Shown here one piece after another: positions 1 through 7,052 of a stretch of 30,995 nucleotides of DNA. Source of the stretch: CAYZMH01 sp964479445 (GTDB taxonomy: Bacteria; Bacteroidota; Bacteroidia; Bacteroidales; GCA-2748055); the NCBI GenBank assembly GCA_964479445.1, contig CAYZMH010000037.1, forward strand, positions 1-30,995, written 5' to 3'. The first letter of the stretch is position 1; the number at the start of each line of letters is the position of its first letter. Both the position numbers and the translations under genes were made by a program. The notes under the pieces were generated by a model. That model did no database searches, was not told where the DNA came from, and saw only the letters and a list, made by a program, of their open reading frames with translations.

Positions 1-233
1 CTCCCGGCACGCACCACCACATCCTGTATGACCCCACCGAAGAAAAGGGCTCGGGTGCCGGGTGCCACCTGTATATTCAAAAGGGCGATCAGAAGGCCCG
101 TGAATACCGAGCCCATCAGGAAAAAGCGGCGCAGCGAAAAATTTCTGTCATTTCTGAAAAGAACCCTGTAGAAAAGGTAGAACAGGGTGATCGCAATATT
201 GAACTCGATTATGATTTCGGTGAAATGATTCAT
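1..233 (-). CDS. M56-family (BlaR1/MecR1-like) membrane sensor, N-terminal part only
   Basis: An open frame on the minus strand begins with ATG at 233-231 and runs off the left edge, so only about 77 N-terminal residues are visible. They begin MNHFTEIIIEFNIAITLFYL, a membrane helix followed by a basic stretch (RNDRNFSLRRFF) and a second hydrophobic helix (FLMGSVFTGLLIALLN). This layout is typical of the N-terminus of Bacteroidota M56 proteins, which pair with BlaI-type repressors. In that family the membrane protein senses a signal and triggers cleavage of the repressor. The ATG overlaps the repressor stop by 4 bp (ATGA), which points to translational coupling. The zinc-peptidase motif would lie outside the window, so the family call rests on the helix pattern and on the partner gene. 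Confidence 0.72.
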   Translation of the reverse strand, partial: MNHFTEIIIEFNIAITLFYLFYRVLFRNDRNFSLRRFFLMGSVFTGLLIALLNIQVAPGTRALFFGGVIQDVVVRAG

Positions 234-607
234 GATGATCCTTTTTTCTGTTTCAATTCTTCCAATATGCGGATCAGTTCATCGGCCTCATCCATGTTGA
301 GGCTTTTGGTCGCTGAAAAATGGGAGAGGACCTGCTTCATGGAGTTGTTGAAGTATCCTTTCATGAGCGCTGAAAAACGCGCTTCGCGGTACGACTCCTT
401 GCTGATCAACGGGAAATAGCGGTGCGATTTTCCAAAGGATTCGTGTCCGATAAACCCCTTCTTTTCCAGAATGCGAACAATGGTCGATACCGTGTTGTAG
501 GCGGGTTTTGGATCCGGGAAATGAGGCAGTAACTCCTTAATAAAAGCGTTGCCCTCTTTCCAGAGGATCTGCATGACCTGCTCTTCAGCCTGGGTTAACT
601 CTTTCAT
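230..607 (-). CDS. BlaI/MecI-family transcriptional repressor
   Basis: This is a 125-residue winged-helix repressor of the BlaI/MecI family. The start MKELTQAEEQVMQILWKEG and the recognition region NTVSTIVRILEKKGFIGHE are classic for the family, followed by a helical dimerisation tail. I chose ATG at 607: an upstream in-frame TTG at 634 lies within the promoter -7 element (632-639) and so could not be transcribed from it. The gene is followed with a 4-bp overlap by an M56-type sensor gene, the usual regulatory pair. Two identical-arm dyads upstream probably mediate autorepression. No beta-lactamase or other obvious target lies in the window, so the regulated resistance or stress function is unknown. 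Confidence 0.9.
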   Translation of the reverse strand: MKELTQAEEQVMQILWKEGNAFIKELLPHFPDPKPAYNTVSTIVRILEKKGFIGHESFGKSHRYFPLISKESYREARFSALMKGYFNNSMKQVLSHFSATKSLNMDEADELIRILEELKQKKGSS

Positions 608-631
608 GATATGACTTTCCGGTTTATGAGA

Positions 632-662
632 CAAATATAAAACTAAATAATTAGTTAAACAA
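632..662 (-). promoter_or_regulatory. Bacteroidota-type promoter of the BlaI-like gene
   Basis: On the minus strand TATATTTG (639-632) matches the Bacteroidota -7 element TAnnTTTG exactly. TTG at 662-660 stands as the -33 element with a 20-bp spacer. Transcription would start near 625, about 18 nt before the ATG at 607. The spacer contains the first operator dyad. Confidence 0.75.
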
Positions 663-676
663 CTAAAACATTAGTT
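641..676. promoter_or_regulatory. Tandem BlaI-type operators
   Basis: Two copies of the dyad AACTAA-N4-TTAGTT lie at 641-656 and 661-676, with centres 20 bp apart. The first fills the promoter spacer and the second begins within the -33 element. This spacing puts both sites on the same face of the helix. BlaI-family repressors bind short AT-rich dyads as dimers, so autoregulation by the BlaI-like protein is the natural reading. Confidence 0.75.
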
Positions 677-728
677 TATTTAAAAACGGACAGTAAAAAC
701 AGGTATTGTGCAGACACCGGAAAAAGGA

Positions 729-1220
729 TTATTTTTTTTCCAGGATATAGAAGGTGTAATCAAATGGATTCTTACGGTCGGCTTTCCTGGGGGTTTCTGA
801 AAGGATCTTGTAATCATCGAAGTCAATGCGCGGATAGCTTGTATCCCCCTCTGCTATGGTGTCAATAACTGTAATATAGATCCGGTCGGCCAGTTCGAGG
901 GTGTATTTATAAATCTCACCACCCCCCACAATAAAAACTTCCCTGGGATGAAAGGTCTCCGCCAGGGCCAGTGCTTTGTCAACGGAGGATACGACCATGG
1001 CGTCATCCAGCTGGTAATCGGGGTTACGCGAGATCACAATGTTTTGCCGCAGGGGAAGCGCTTTCCCGTTCGCCTCATAATTCTTTCGTCCCATGATCAC
1101 AATGTGTCCTTCGGTGACCCTGTGAAAATAGGCAGCGTCATCCGGCATTTGCCAGGGGAGTTGATTGTTCTGCCCGATGACAAAATTCTTTGATACGGCG
1201 ACAATATGAGAAACGTTCAT
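729..1220 (-). CDS. folA: Dihydrofolate reductase
   Basis: This 163-residue protein reduces dihydrofolate to tetrahydrofolate with NADPH in the cytoplasm. Visible family marks are the N-terminal strand VSHIVAVSKNFVIGQ, the substrate segment LPWQMPDDAAYF with the catalytic Asp at about residue 28, T36, the cofactor segment GHIVIMGRKNYE, and the glycine-rich VGGGEIYK near residue 98. The length is normal. I chose ATG at 1220 over an in-frame TTG at 1235, which would add five residues before the conserved first strand. Thymidylate synthase, a frequent neighbour, is not present. The gene lies upstream of the BlaI-like gene on the same strand, separated by that gene's own promoter, so the two are probably not one regulatory unit. 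Confidence 0.95.
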   Translation of the reverse strand: MNVSHIVAVSKNFVIGQNNQLPWQMPDDAAYFHRVTEGHIVIMGRKNYEANGKALPLRQNIVISRNPDYQLDDAMVVSSVDKALALAETFHPREVFIVGGGEIYKYTLELADRIYITVIDTIAEGDTSYPRIDFDDYKILSETPRKADRKNPFDYTFYILEKK

Positions 1221-1459
1221 TCTTTTTACCCACAAGGTACTACTTTTTATCTGGAATTTGAAACCGTAAGTTGCAAAAAACCATTAGGTTGTAGAGTGGG
1301 TTTATTTAGATTTAATATTAATTCCGGGACCATGTTGAAAAAGATAGCCTCACTGTTAAATAGATAACAACAAAACACTAATTTTAACCCCAATCATTGT
1401 GAAACAAATAACAACTTGTCTGTTGCACATTATATGAACCTCTAATTCACAACCATTTA

Positions 1460-1936
1460 ATGAAAACTGCTATGATCACAGAGAAAGAATTTGTCAAGGA
1501 ACTTGCAAACAAGCATGGCAGAACGCGGGAGAGTCTGATGCCCATATTACAGGACATTGTATCGGAGAAGAGATCACTCTCGGAAGATATGATGGTCGAT
1601 GTAGCCAGGGAGCTGGACATTTCGGCTGCTGATGTTTTCGGAACGGCCACGTTCTATTCCTTTCTTGACACCAAGCCCAGGGGTAAGTATGTCATCCGTA
1701 TTTGTAAAACGATCTCCTGCAGCATGAAGGGAAAGATCGAGATCCTCCATACACTGGAAGACATTTTAAAGATTAAGGTGGGAGAAACCACGGCCGACCG
1801 GAAATTCAGTTTACTGGAGACCAATTGTATCGGATGGTGCCACAAGGCGCCTGCGATGTTGATTAATGACACCCCCTATACTGAATTAACTACGGAGAAG
1901 GTAACCGAGATCATCCAGGAGTATATTAAGAAATAG
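1460..1936 (+). CDS. NuoE-like [2Fe-2S] subunit of NAD-linked [FeFe]-hydrogenase
   Basis: This 158-residue thioredoxin-fold ferredoxin belongs to the NuoE/HydC (24-kDa subunit) family. An N-terminal helical part precedes a domain with C82-x4-C87 (ICKTISC) and C123-x3-C127 (TNCIGWC), the four ligands of the [2Fe-2S] cluster. It begins a three-gene cluster with a NuoF-like subunit and an [FeFe]-hydrogenase, so it should pass electrons between the flavin subunit and the catalytic subunit rather than serve respiratory complex I. ATG at 1460 is the first in-frame ATG; another at 1472 is possible. I found no clear -7 element in the 224 bases upstream. Confidence 0.9.
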   Translation: MKTAMITEKEFVKELANKHGRTRESLMPILQDIVSEKRSLSEDMMVDVARELDISAADVFGTATFYSFLDTKPRGKYVIRICKTISCSMKGKIEILHTLEDILKIKVGETTADRKFSLLETNCIGWCHKAPAMLINDTPYTELTTEKVTEIIQEYIKK

Positions 1937-1974
1937 AACAATTTAATTGGTAATAACTTAAAAAACATATACCT

Positions 1975-3120
1975 GTGAAAAGAGTAGATCTAATTTTTGA
2001 AAAGGTAGAGTGCAGGGAGATTCTCAGCAAAGCCCTCGAGATGAAACCCGAAGAGATTGTACAGGCTGTACTCGACTCCGGCTTGAAAGGCCGGGGAGGA
2101 GCGGGATTTCCCACCGGACTGAAATGGAAATTCACGGCTGCCGAGAAAGAACCTGTAAAATATATCATCTGTAATGCCGATGAAGGGGAACCCGGAACGT
2201 TCAAAGACCGTCAGATCCTGGATGAAGTGCCCGAGAAGGTGTTCTGTGGTATGGCCCTGGCATCTAAGGCTATTGGATCAAAAGAGGGGTATATCTACCT
2301 GCGGGGTGAATATAACTTCCTGGTCCCTATGTTACAGGAGAAGCTGGAAAATTTCCATGCCCTTATGAAAGAGCTGGGACATGAATTCTTTATTCACCTC
2401 AGGCTGGGAAGCGGCGCTTATATCTGTGGTGAGGAGAGTGCACTTTTTGAATCTATTGAAGGCAAAAGGGGCGAACCCCGGAATAAGCCACCCTATCCTA
2501 CCAGCAAGGGGTTATTTGATAAACCTACCTCGATCAACAATGTGGAGACACTGGTATATACGGTAATGATCCTCAGGTATGGTGCCAACCGGTTTGTCGA
2601 GATGGGCACCAAAGACTCCCGCGGATCAAAAGTTTTTTCGGTTTCAGGAGATACGCCCCGTGCAGGCATTTATGAATTGGAGCTTGGTATGTCCGTTGCG
2701 GAATTTGTCGAAGGGTTTGGTGATGGGGATACCAAAGCAGTGCAGGTAGGAGGTGCTGCCGGGTTTTGTGTTCCCCGCAAACGGTTTGATGATACCATCA
2801 TTGGGTTTGAAGGTGTACCAACAGGTGGATCCATGAAGCTTTTTAACAGCTCCCGTTCCATGTATAATGTGATCCATAATTACCTCGATTTCTTTGAAGA
2901 GGAGTCATGCGGACAGTGTACTCCCTGCAGGGTCGGCTGTCAACAACTTCTGGAAGGGATTGAAGCGGTGAAGCGGGGAGAAAAAACCTCTAAATACCTG
3001 GATGAACTGGTAAAACTTGCAGCAACCATGAAGATTGCTTCCAAATGTGGTTTGGGCCAATCTGTGGGAAATGCATTCAGTTCCATTGTAGAGAATTTTA
3101 AAGAAGAGATTATATACTAA
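1975..3120 (+). CDS. NuoF-like NAD(H)/FMN subunit of hydrogenase (HydB-like, core only)
   Basis: This 381-residue flavoprotein exchanges electrons with NAD(H). Visible features are GRGGAGFPTGLKW (39-51) and CNADEGEPG (66-74) of the FMN/NADH site, the ICGEESALFESIEGKRGEPR segment, and a C-terminal [4Fe-4S] site made of C312, C315, C318 and C358. The start is GTG at 1975, 38 nt after the NuoE-like gene. Compared with Thermotoga-type HydB (about 630 residues), it lacks both an N-terminal thioredoxin-like [2Fe-2S] domain and a C-terminal two-cluster ferredoxin domain. It has also only about 20 residues before the usual GLKGRGGAGF region, shorter than E. coli NuoF. The conserved core is intact, so I treat it as a short functional form. 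Confidence 0.9.
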   Translation: MKRVDLIFEKVECREILSKALEMKPEEIVQAVLDSGLKGRGGAGFPTGLKWKFTAAEKEPVKYIICNADEGEPGTFKDRQILDEVPEKVFCGMALASKAIGSKEGYIYLRGEYNFLVPMLQEKLENFHALMKELGHEFFIHLRLGSGAYICGEESALFESIEGKRGEPRNKPPYPTSKGLFDKPTSINNVETLVYTVMILRYGANRFVEMGTKDSRGSKVFSVSGDTPRAGIYELELGMSVAEFVEGFGDGDTKAVQVGGAAGFCVPRKRFDDTIIGFEGVPTGGSMKLFNSSRSMYNVIHNYLDFFEEESCGQCTPCRVGCQQLLEGIEAVKRGEKTSKYLDELVKLAATMKIASKCGLGQSVGNAFSSIVENFKEEIIY

Positions 3121-3123
3121 AAG

Positions 3124-4929
3124 TTGAACATCGAAAAACCATCTGTTATGGTAAATCTGACAATAAATGGCCTTTCTGTTGAGGTTCCAGAAGGAACCAC
3201 TATTCTAGAGGCGTCGAAAAAACTGAACTTCAAGATCCCTACGCTGTGCCACCACGATGACCTGTGTGTGGCCGGGAATTGCAGAGTGTGTGTGGTGGAA
3301 CAATTGGGTGCCAAGGCGCTTGTTGCAGCCTGTGCAACACCCGTGACAGAAGATATGCAGATTCTTACAAACTCACTTAAGGTGCGTACAGCCAGGAAAC
3401 ATGTAATCGAACTTCTGCTATCAGAGCACAATGCCGATTGTACTAAATGCTATAAAAACGGGAAATGCGAATTGCAGAGCCTGGCCAATGAATTCAGCGT
3501 GGGGGATTACCTCTTCCTGGACCTGATCCACCACAAGGAATATACCATTGATAATTACTCCCCGTCGATTCAGAAAGATGACAGCAAGTGTATTCGCTGC
3601 CAGCGATGCGTGCGTACCTGCGAGCATTTGCAGGGAGTAAACGCACTGGCCGTGGCTTACAAAGGTTCGGAACAAAAGATCAGTACCTTCAGCGATCTTT
3701 CCATGTCGGAAGTGATCTGTACCAATTGCGGTCAATGTATTAACCGCTGTCCTACCGGGGCCCTGGTGGAGAGAAACTACCTGGATGAGGTCTGGGATGC
3801 CATCCTGGATCCGCAAAAACACGTGGTGGTTCAAACGGCTCCAGCTGTGAGGGTCGGATTGGGCGAGGACCTGGACCTGGATCCGGGTCAGCGTGTTACC
3901 GGAAAAATGGTGGCGGCCCTGAAGAGACTCGGTTTTGACTCGGTACTGGATACCGATTTCACCGCCGACCTTACCATAATGGAAGAGGGAACCGAATTGC
4001 TCACCCGCCTTAAAAAGGCCCTGGTTGAAAAGGATAAAGAGGTCGCATTACCAATGACCACTTCGTGTTCTCCCGGATGGGTGAAGTTCATCGAACATAC
4101 CTTCCCCGAATACCTGCCCAACGTATCTACGTGTAAATCCCCACAGCAAATGTTCGGGGCATTGGCGAAAACCTATTATGCCCAGAAACGGAACCTGGAT
4201 CCGAAAGAGGTGGTGAGTGTCTCTGTTATGCCCTGCACAGCGAAAAAATATGAAGCTGACCGGCCTGAAATGCGTTCCAGCGGGTACAAGGATGTGGATT
4301 ACGTGCTGACCACCCGTGAGCTGGCCAAGATGATTCGCCAGGCCGGGGTCACCTTCTCCCAGCTGGAGGAAGAAAAGTACGACAGCATCATGGGCGTTTC
4401 ATCCGGAGCCGCGGTAATATTCGGAGCTACCGGTGGAGTGATGGAGGCAGCATTGCGAACGGCCTATGAGATCGTGACCGGCCGCCCCGTGCCATTTGAT
4501 AACCTGAACATTAAGCCGGTAAGAGGATTTGACGGAGTGCGTAAGGCTTCTGTAAAAATCGAAGGGTGTAAAGAGGAGTGGAATTTCCTGGAGGGCGTTG
4601 AGCTGAATTGCATAGTAGCACACGGACTTTCCAATGCACGAACCGTTATGCAGGGAGTGAAGGATGGGGAGCTGAATGTGCACTTCATTGAGATCATGGC
4701 CTGTCCGGGTGGATGCCTCGGAGGAGGCGGACAACCCATTCCCACGAACCAGGAGATCCGCGAAAAGAGGGCATCGGCTATCTATGAGGAAGACGAAAAC
4801 CTGCCCATCCGGAAATCACATGAAAATCCGGAGATCGTGCAGATCTACGAAGAATTCCTTGATGCGCCACTGGGCCATAAGTCCCACGAATTACTGCACA
4901 CCCACTATACGGAACGTGTGCGCTACTAA
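3124..4929 (+). CDS. [FeFe]-hydrogenase catalytic subunit (HydA-like)
   Basis: This 601-residue enzyme interconverts protons and H2. Domains in order: a plant-type [2Fe-2S] ferredoxin (C42, C48, C53 and C70 region), the His/Cys cluster site HNADCTKCYKNGKC (102-115), two [4Fe-4S] clusters (CIRCQRCVRTC at 156 and CTNCGQCINRC at 199), the H-cluster domain with L1 TSCSPGW (313-319), L2 MPCTAKKYE (369-377) and L3 EIMACPGGCLGGGGQP (523-538), and the small-subunit-like tail ending HELLHTHY. L1 carries Ser316 where the usual motif is TSCCPGW. Numbering uses TTG at 3124, 3 nt after the NuoF-like stop; ATG at 3148 is an equally possible start. The neighbours suggest an NADH-linked or bifurcating enzyme. 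The maturases HydE, HydF and HydG are not in the window. Confidence 0.95.
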   Translation: MNIEKPSVMVNLTINGLSVEVPEGTTILEASKKLNFKIPTLCHHDDLCVAGNCRVCVVEQLGAKALVAACATPVTEDMQILTNSLKVRTARKHVIELLLSEHNADCTKCYKNGKCELQSLANEFSVGDYLFLDLIHHKEYTIDNYSPSIQKDDSKCIRCQRCVRTCEHLQGVNALAVAYKGSEQKISTFSDLSMSEVICTNCGQCINRCPTGALVERNYLDEVWDAILDPQKHVVVQTAPAVRVGLGEDLDLDPGQRVTGKMVAALKRLGFDSVLDTDFTADLTIMEEGTELLTRLKKALVEKDKEVALPMTTSCSPGWVKFIEHTFPEYLPNVSTCKSPQQMFGALAKTYYAQKRNLDPKEVVSVSVMPCTAKKYEADRPEMRSSGYKDVDYVLTTRELAKMIRQAGVTFSQLEEEKYDSIMGVSSGAAVIFGATGGVMEAALRTAYEIVTGRPVPFDNLNIKPVRGFDGVRKASVKIEGCKEEWNFLEGVELNCIVAHGLSNARTVMQGVKDGELNVHFIEIMACPGGCLGGGGQPIPTNQEIREKRASAIYEEDENLPIRKSHENPEIVQIYEEFLDAPLGHKSHELLHTHYTERVRY

Positions 4930-4948
4930 TCCCTGAACTACTGCTATG

Positions 4949-4985
4949 AAGAGAGGTTGCCCATCACAGGTAGCCTCTTTTTTTA
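4949..4985 (+). terminator. Rho-independent terminator after the hydrogenase cluster
   Basis: An 11-bp stem (AAGAGGTTGCC with GGTAGCCTCTT, including two G-U pairs) encloses a 7-nt loop and is followed directly by a T run. It closes the hydrogenase transcript 20 nt after its stop codon. The T run contains the stop codon of the minus-strand gene that follows. There is no comparable T run on the other strand. Confidence 0.88.
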
Positions 4986-5381
4986 TGCCTGCTCCCCTGG
5001 CTTCTCTATTCCAAACATCTCCATGGCCTCCGGTTGCATGAGTACCCATATGGAGTAAATCCCCTTGGCCGTGCCAATAGGTACATTCAGACAGTTAATG
5101 GCCGAGACGATGATCATCAGTACGCGTGACCAGGGTTGGTAACTGAACAGCGCAGCTCCGGCAAAAACATCCAGGGCTCCGAAGAAAAGCAGTACCACGG
5201 GAACAATCGTTCCTATATAAGTAAGTACCGTGCGAGCTACTTCATCGTATTCAGCAGCAAAATAGCCTGCAAAATTGAGAGCAATGAATGTGAGCAGAGC
5301 TCCAAGCAGGGTAAGAAACCCAAACCCGATATGCAATCCGGCTACCAGGGTAACATGACTTTTCATAGTCGTTTTTTTCAT
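4983..5381 (-). CDS. Small four-helix membrane protein, unknown function
   Basis: This 132-residue protein has about four hydrophobic helices: LVAGLHIGFGFLTLLGALL, VLTYIGTIVPVVLLFFG, LDVFAGAALF together with VLMIIVSAINCLNV, and GIYSIWVLM. I do not recognise a specific family. Small membrane proteins of this kind are common in Bacteroidota. The ATG at 5381 is preceded by 12 nt that separate it from the stop of the deacylase-like gene on the same strand, so the two are probably cotranscribed. The C-terminus MFGIEKPGEQA is polar. The stop codon lies within the T run of the hydrogenase terminator on the other strand. No catalytic motif is visible. Confidence 0.75.
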   Translation of the reverse strand: MKKTTMKSHVTLVAGLHIGFGFLTLLGALLTFIALNFAGYFAAEYDEVARTVLTYIGTIVPVVLLFFGALDVFAGAALFSYQPWSRVLMIIVSAINCLNVPIGTAKGIYSIWVLMQPEAMEMFGIEKPGEQA

Positions 5382-5393
5382 GACGTGATCAAT

Positions 5394-5888
5394 TTAGTTA
5401 TACAGTGTAATAAATTCATACCGGTTCCCGCTCCAGTCCAGGAACCGGATAAAATCGTTCATTTGAATTACGAATGTCCAGGTGTTATCATTGGGGTGAA
5501 AGCTGATCCTCTCTGCTTTCTGCAGTTGTTTATCCAGAAACAGGTGTACATGGTTATCACGATCATTGATAATGGAAAACGGGGAAACAGAACCGGCGGG
5601 TACTCCCAGGTATTTATCCATTCGCCTGGGAGAGGCAAATGATATTTTTCCCTGGCTCAGCCGTTTTTCCAGGTCGTGAATGTCAAGGGGATACCGGTAA
5701 TCCAGGATGACCAGGTAGTGCCGGTTCCCTTTATGATTCCGGAAAAACAGGTTTTTACAATGGGTGGCATCGATCTCTTCCCATACCTTCTTAGCCTCCT
5801 CTATGGTGGGAAGCGGAGGGTGCTCATAGGCTTCAAAAGGTATCTCCAGGTCATGGAGAATGGATTCTACAACTCTCTTTTGCATCAT
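5394..5888 (-). CDS. Prolyl-tRNA deacylase-like protein (YbaK/PrdX family)
   Basis: This is a 164-residue protein of the YbaK/ProX editing family, which removes wrongly attached amino acids such as alanine or cysteine from tRNA(Pro). Recognisable parts are the YEHPPLPTIEEAKKVW start, the core CKNLFFRNHKGNRHYLVIL with the conserved Lys, GKISFASPRRMDKYLGVPAGSVSPFSII, and a C-terminal FVIQMNDFIRFLDWSG segment. This pattern fits the free-standing PrdX group. I chose ATG at 5888; an in-frame TTG two codons upstream and an ATG at 5885 are alternatives. It lies 15 nt after the stop of the LuxR-type gene and before a small membrane protein, all on the minus strand, but no functional link between them is obvious. 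Confidence 0.88.
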   Translation of the reverse strand: MMQKRVVESILHDLEIPFEAYEHPPLPTIEEAKKVWEEIDATHCKNLFFRNHKGNRHYLVILDYRYPLDIHDLEKRLSQGKISFASPRRMDKYLGVPAGSVSPFSIINDRDNHVHLFLDKQLQKAERISFHPNDNTWTFVIQMNDFIRFLDWSGNRYEFITLYN

Positions 5889-5903
5889 AATCAATTCCTG
5901 TTT

Positions 5904-6854
5904 TTATGATTCCAGCAGGTTTGATAGCTGAACCCGGTTTTTAACTCCCGTCTTCAGGTAAATCCGGTGGGCATGGTCTTTTACTGTTTGTAACGAGATA
6001 AACAGGGAATCGCTGATCTGTTGATTGGTCATTCCTTTGCAAATCAATGTAATGATCTCCTGTTCCCTGGCGGTTATTCCATACCGGTCTGATAGGCGCT
6101 CAAGCTTTGCCGAAAAACCGGGTTCCTCTACATGAGCCACATAATTTTTCTCTAAGTACAGATAGAGAAATAACACGGGGAGAAGGTGAAACCCGGAAAA
6201 GGTCAGGATTAAGAGATCGGAAAGGAAAAGATGTTTTTCAGTGTGGAAAAGCAACCCCAGGTTCAGGGCAGTGATCAGCAGGTACCAACCCGCAAACCAC
6301 CTGTAGGCGTTACGCTGGTTTACATCGTTGACCCGGTTGCTCCGCAGGAAAACCATTCCGCATGCATAGCTATAAATTCCTGCCGAAAAGATCGTATAGA
6401 GAATGAGCACCATTTTGCGGGTAAAACGGAAAGGAATCTGCTCCTCCTCAAATGGATTCGTGTTGGAGAATAAATAGAGTCCGAATACCAGCAGGAATAT
6501 CAGGAAATAAGTGATCGTAAAACCCGTGGGAAGATTCTTCCTGAAAAATTCAGCGGTAAGTCGTAAAAACATATACCAGGAGAGGATCAGGAAAGGTGTT
6601 CCCAGCACCAGCAGGAAGGTGGAGGCGGTCTGAAGGGTGTCCCGGGTAATCTCGTGGCGGCTGAGTAATATCTTCATGATACCCGATCCGGCAATGCTAT
6701 AGACCGTAAATATAAAGGTAAATACGAGGTAATAGAAATAGCTGGCAAGGTATGGTGTCTGATACTGGCGCATCATGCGGTTGGAGATAAAAATAGCGAC
6801 AGCCCCGCCAATGAGACCTGTAGTTAACAATATGGTATGGATCGTCGTGTGCAT
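5904..6854 (-). CDS. Seven-helix membrane protein with C-terminal LuxR-type DNA-binding domain
   Basis: From ATG at 6854 the protein has 316 residues. The first 235 or so hold about seven hydrophobic helices, for example ILLTTGLIGGAVAIFI, YYLVFTFIFTVYSIAG, FLLVLGTPFLILSWYMFL, ITYFLIFLLVFGLYLF and LLILTFSGFHLLPVLFLYLYL. The last 65 residues are a LuxR/GerE helix-turn-helix (YGITAREQEIITLICKGMTN, then QQISDSLFISLQTVKDHAHR). The family is thus a membrane-anchored one-component regulator; its signal is unknown. A TTG at 6884 would add ten residues, but ATG directly before the first helix is the better start. It faces a membrane-protein gene across a region rich in repeats, which may be its target. 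Confidence 0.87.
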   Translation of the reverse strand: MHTTIHTILLTTGLIGGAVAIFISNRMMRQYQTPYLASYFYYLVFTFIFTVYSIAGSGIMKILLSRHEITRDTLQTASTFLLVLGTPFLILSWYMFLRLTAEFFRKNLPTGFTITYFLIFLLVFGLYLFSNTNPFEEEQIPFRFTRKMVLILYTIFSAGIYSYACGMVFLRSNRVNDVNQRNAYRWFAGWYLLITALNLGLLFHTEKHLFLSDLLILTFSGFHLLPVLFLYLYLEKNYVAHVEEPGFSAKLERLSDRYGITAREQEIITLICKGMTNQQISDSLFISLQTVKDHAHRIYLKTGVKNRVQLSNLLES

Positions 6855-6926
6855 CCGGGAAAAATTGCGCAATTGATATTGCAAAATACAACAATTGATC
6901 CATTCTCTGTAAACCTTACTTTAAAA

Positions 6927-6992
6927 TCCTACTAAAGTACAGGGGGTCGGACAATGCAACTTAAGTAGGAATTTGAAGGCTCCTACTAAAGT
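6927..6992. repeat. Direct and inverted 12-bp repeats in a divergent control region
   Basis: TCCTACTAAAGT occurs at 6927-6938 and again at 6981-6992 (54 bp apart). A near-perfect inverted copy ACTTAAGTAGGA (one mismatch) lies at 6959-6970, forming a dyad with the second copy across a 10-bp spacer. All three lie in the 198-bp space between the LuxR-type regulator and the divergent membrane-protein gene. They look like binding sites for a dimeric or cooperative regulator. Confidence 0.6.
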
Positions 6993-7052
6993 CGCTATAA
7001 TTCTTCCGGTAGCACCCCTATTTTTACATTAAATATTCAAAAAAACAGACAA

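Noticed and set aside
3421..3834. 137-codon minus-strand open frame within the hydrogenase gene
   Set aside because: Antisense shadow of the ferredoxin-cluster region; no start context, domain or neighbour supports it.
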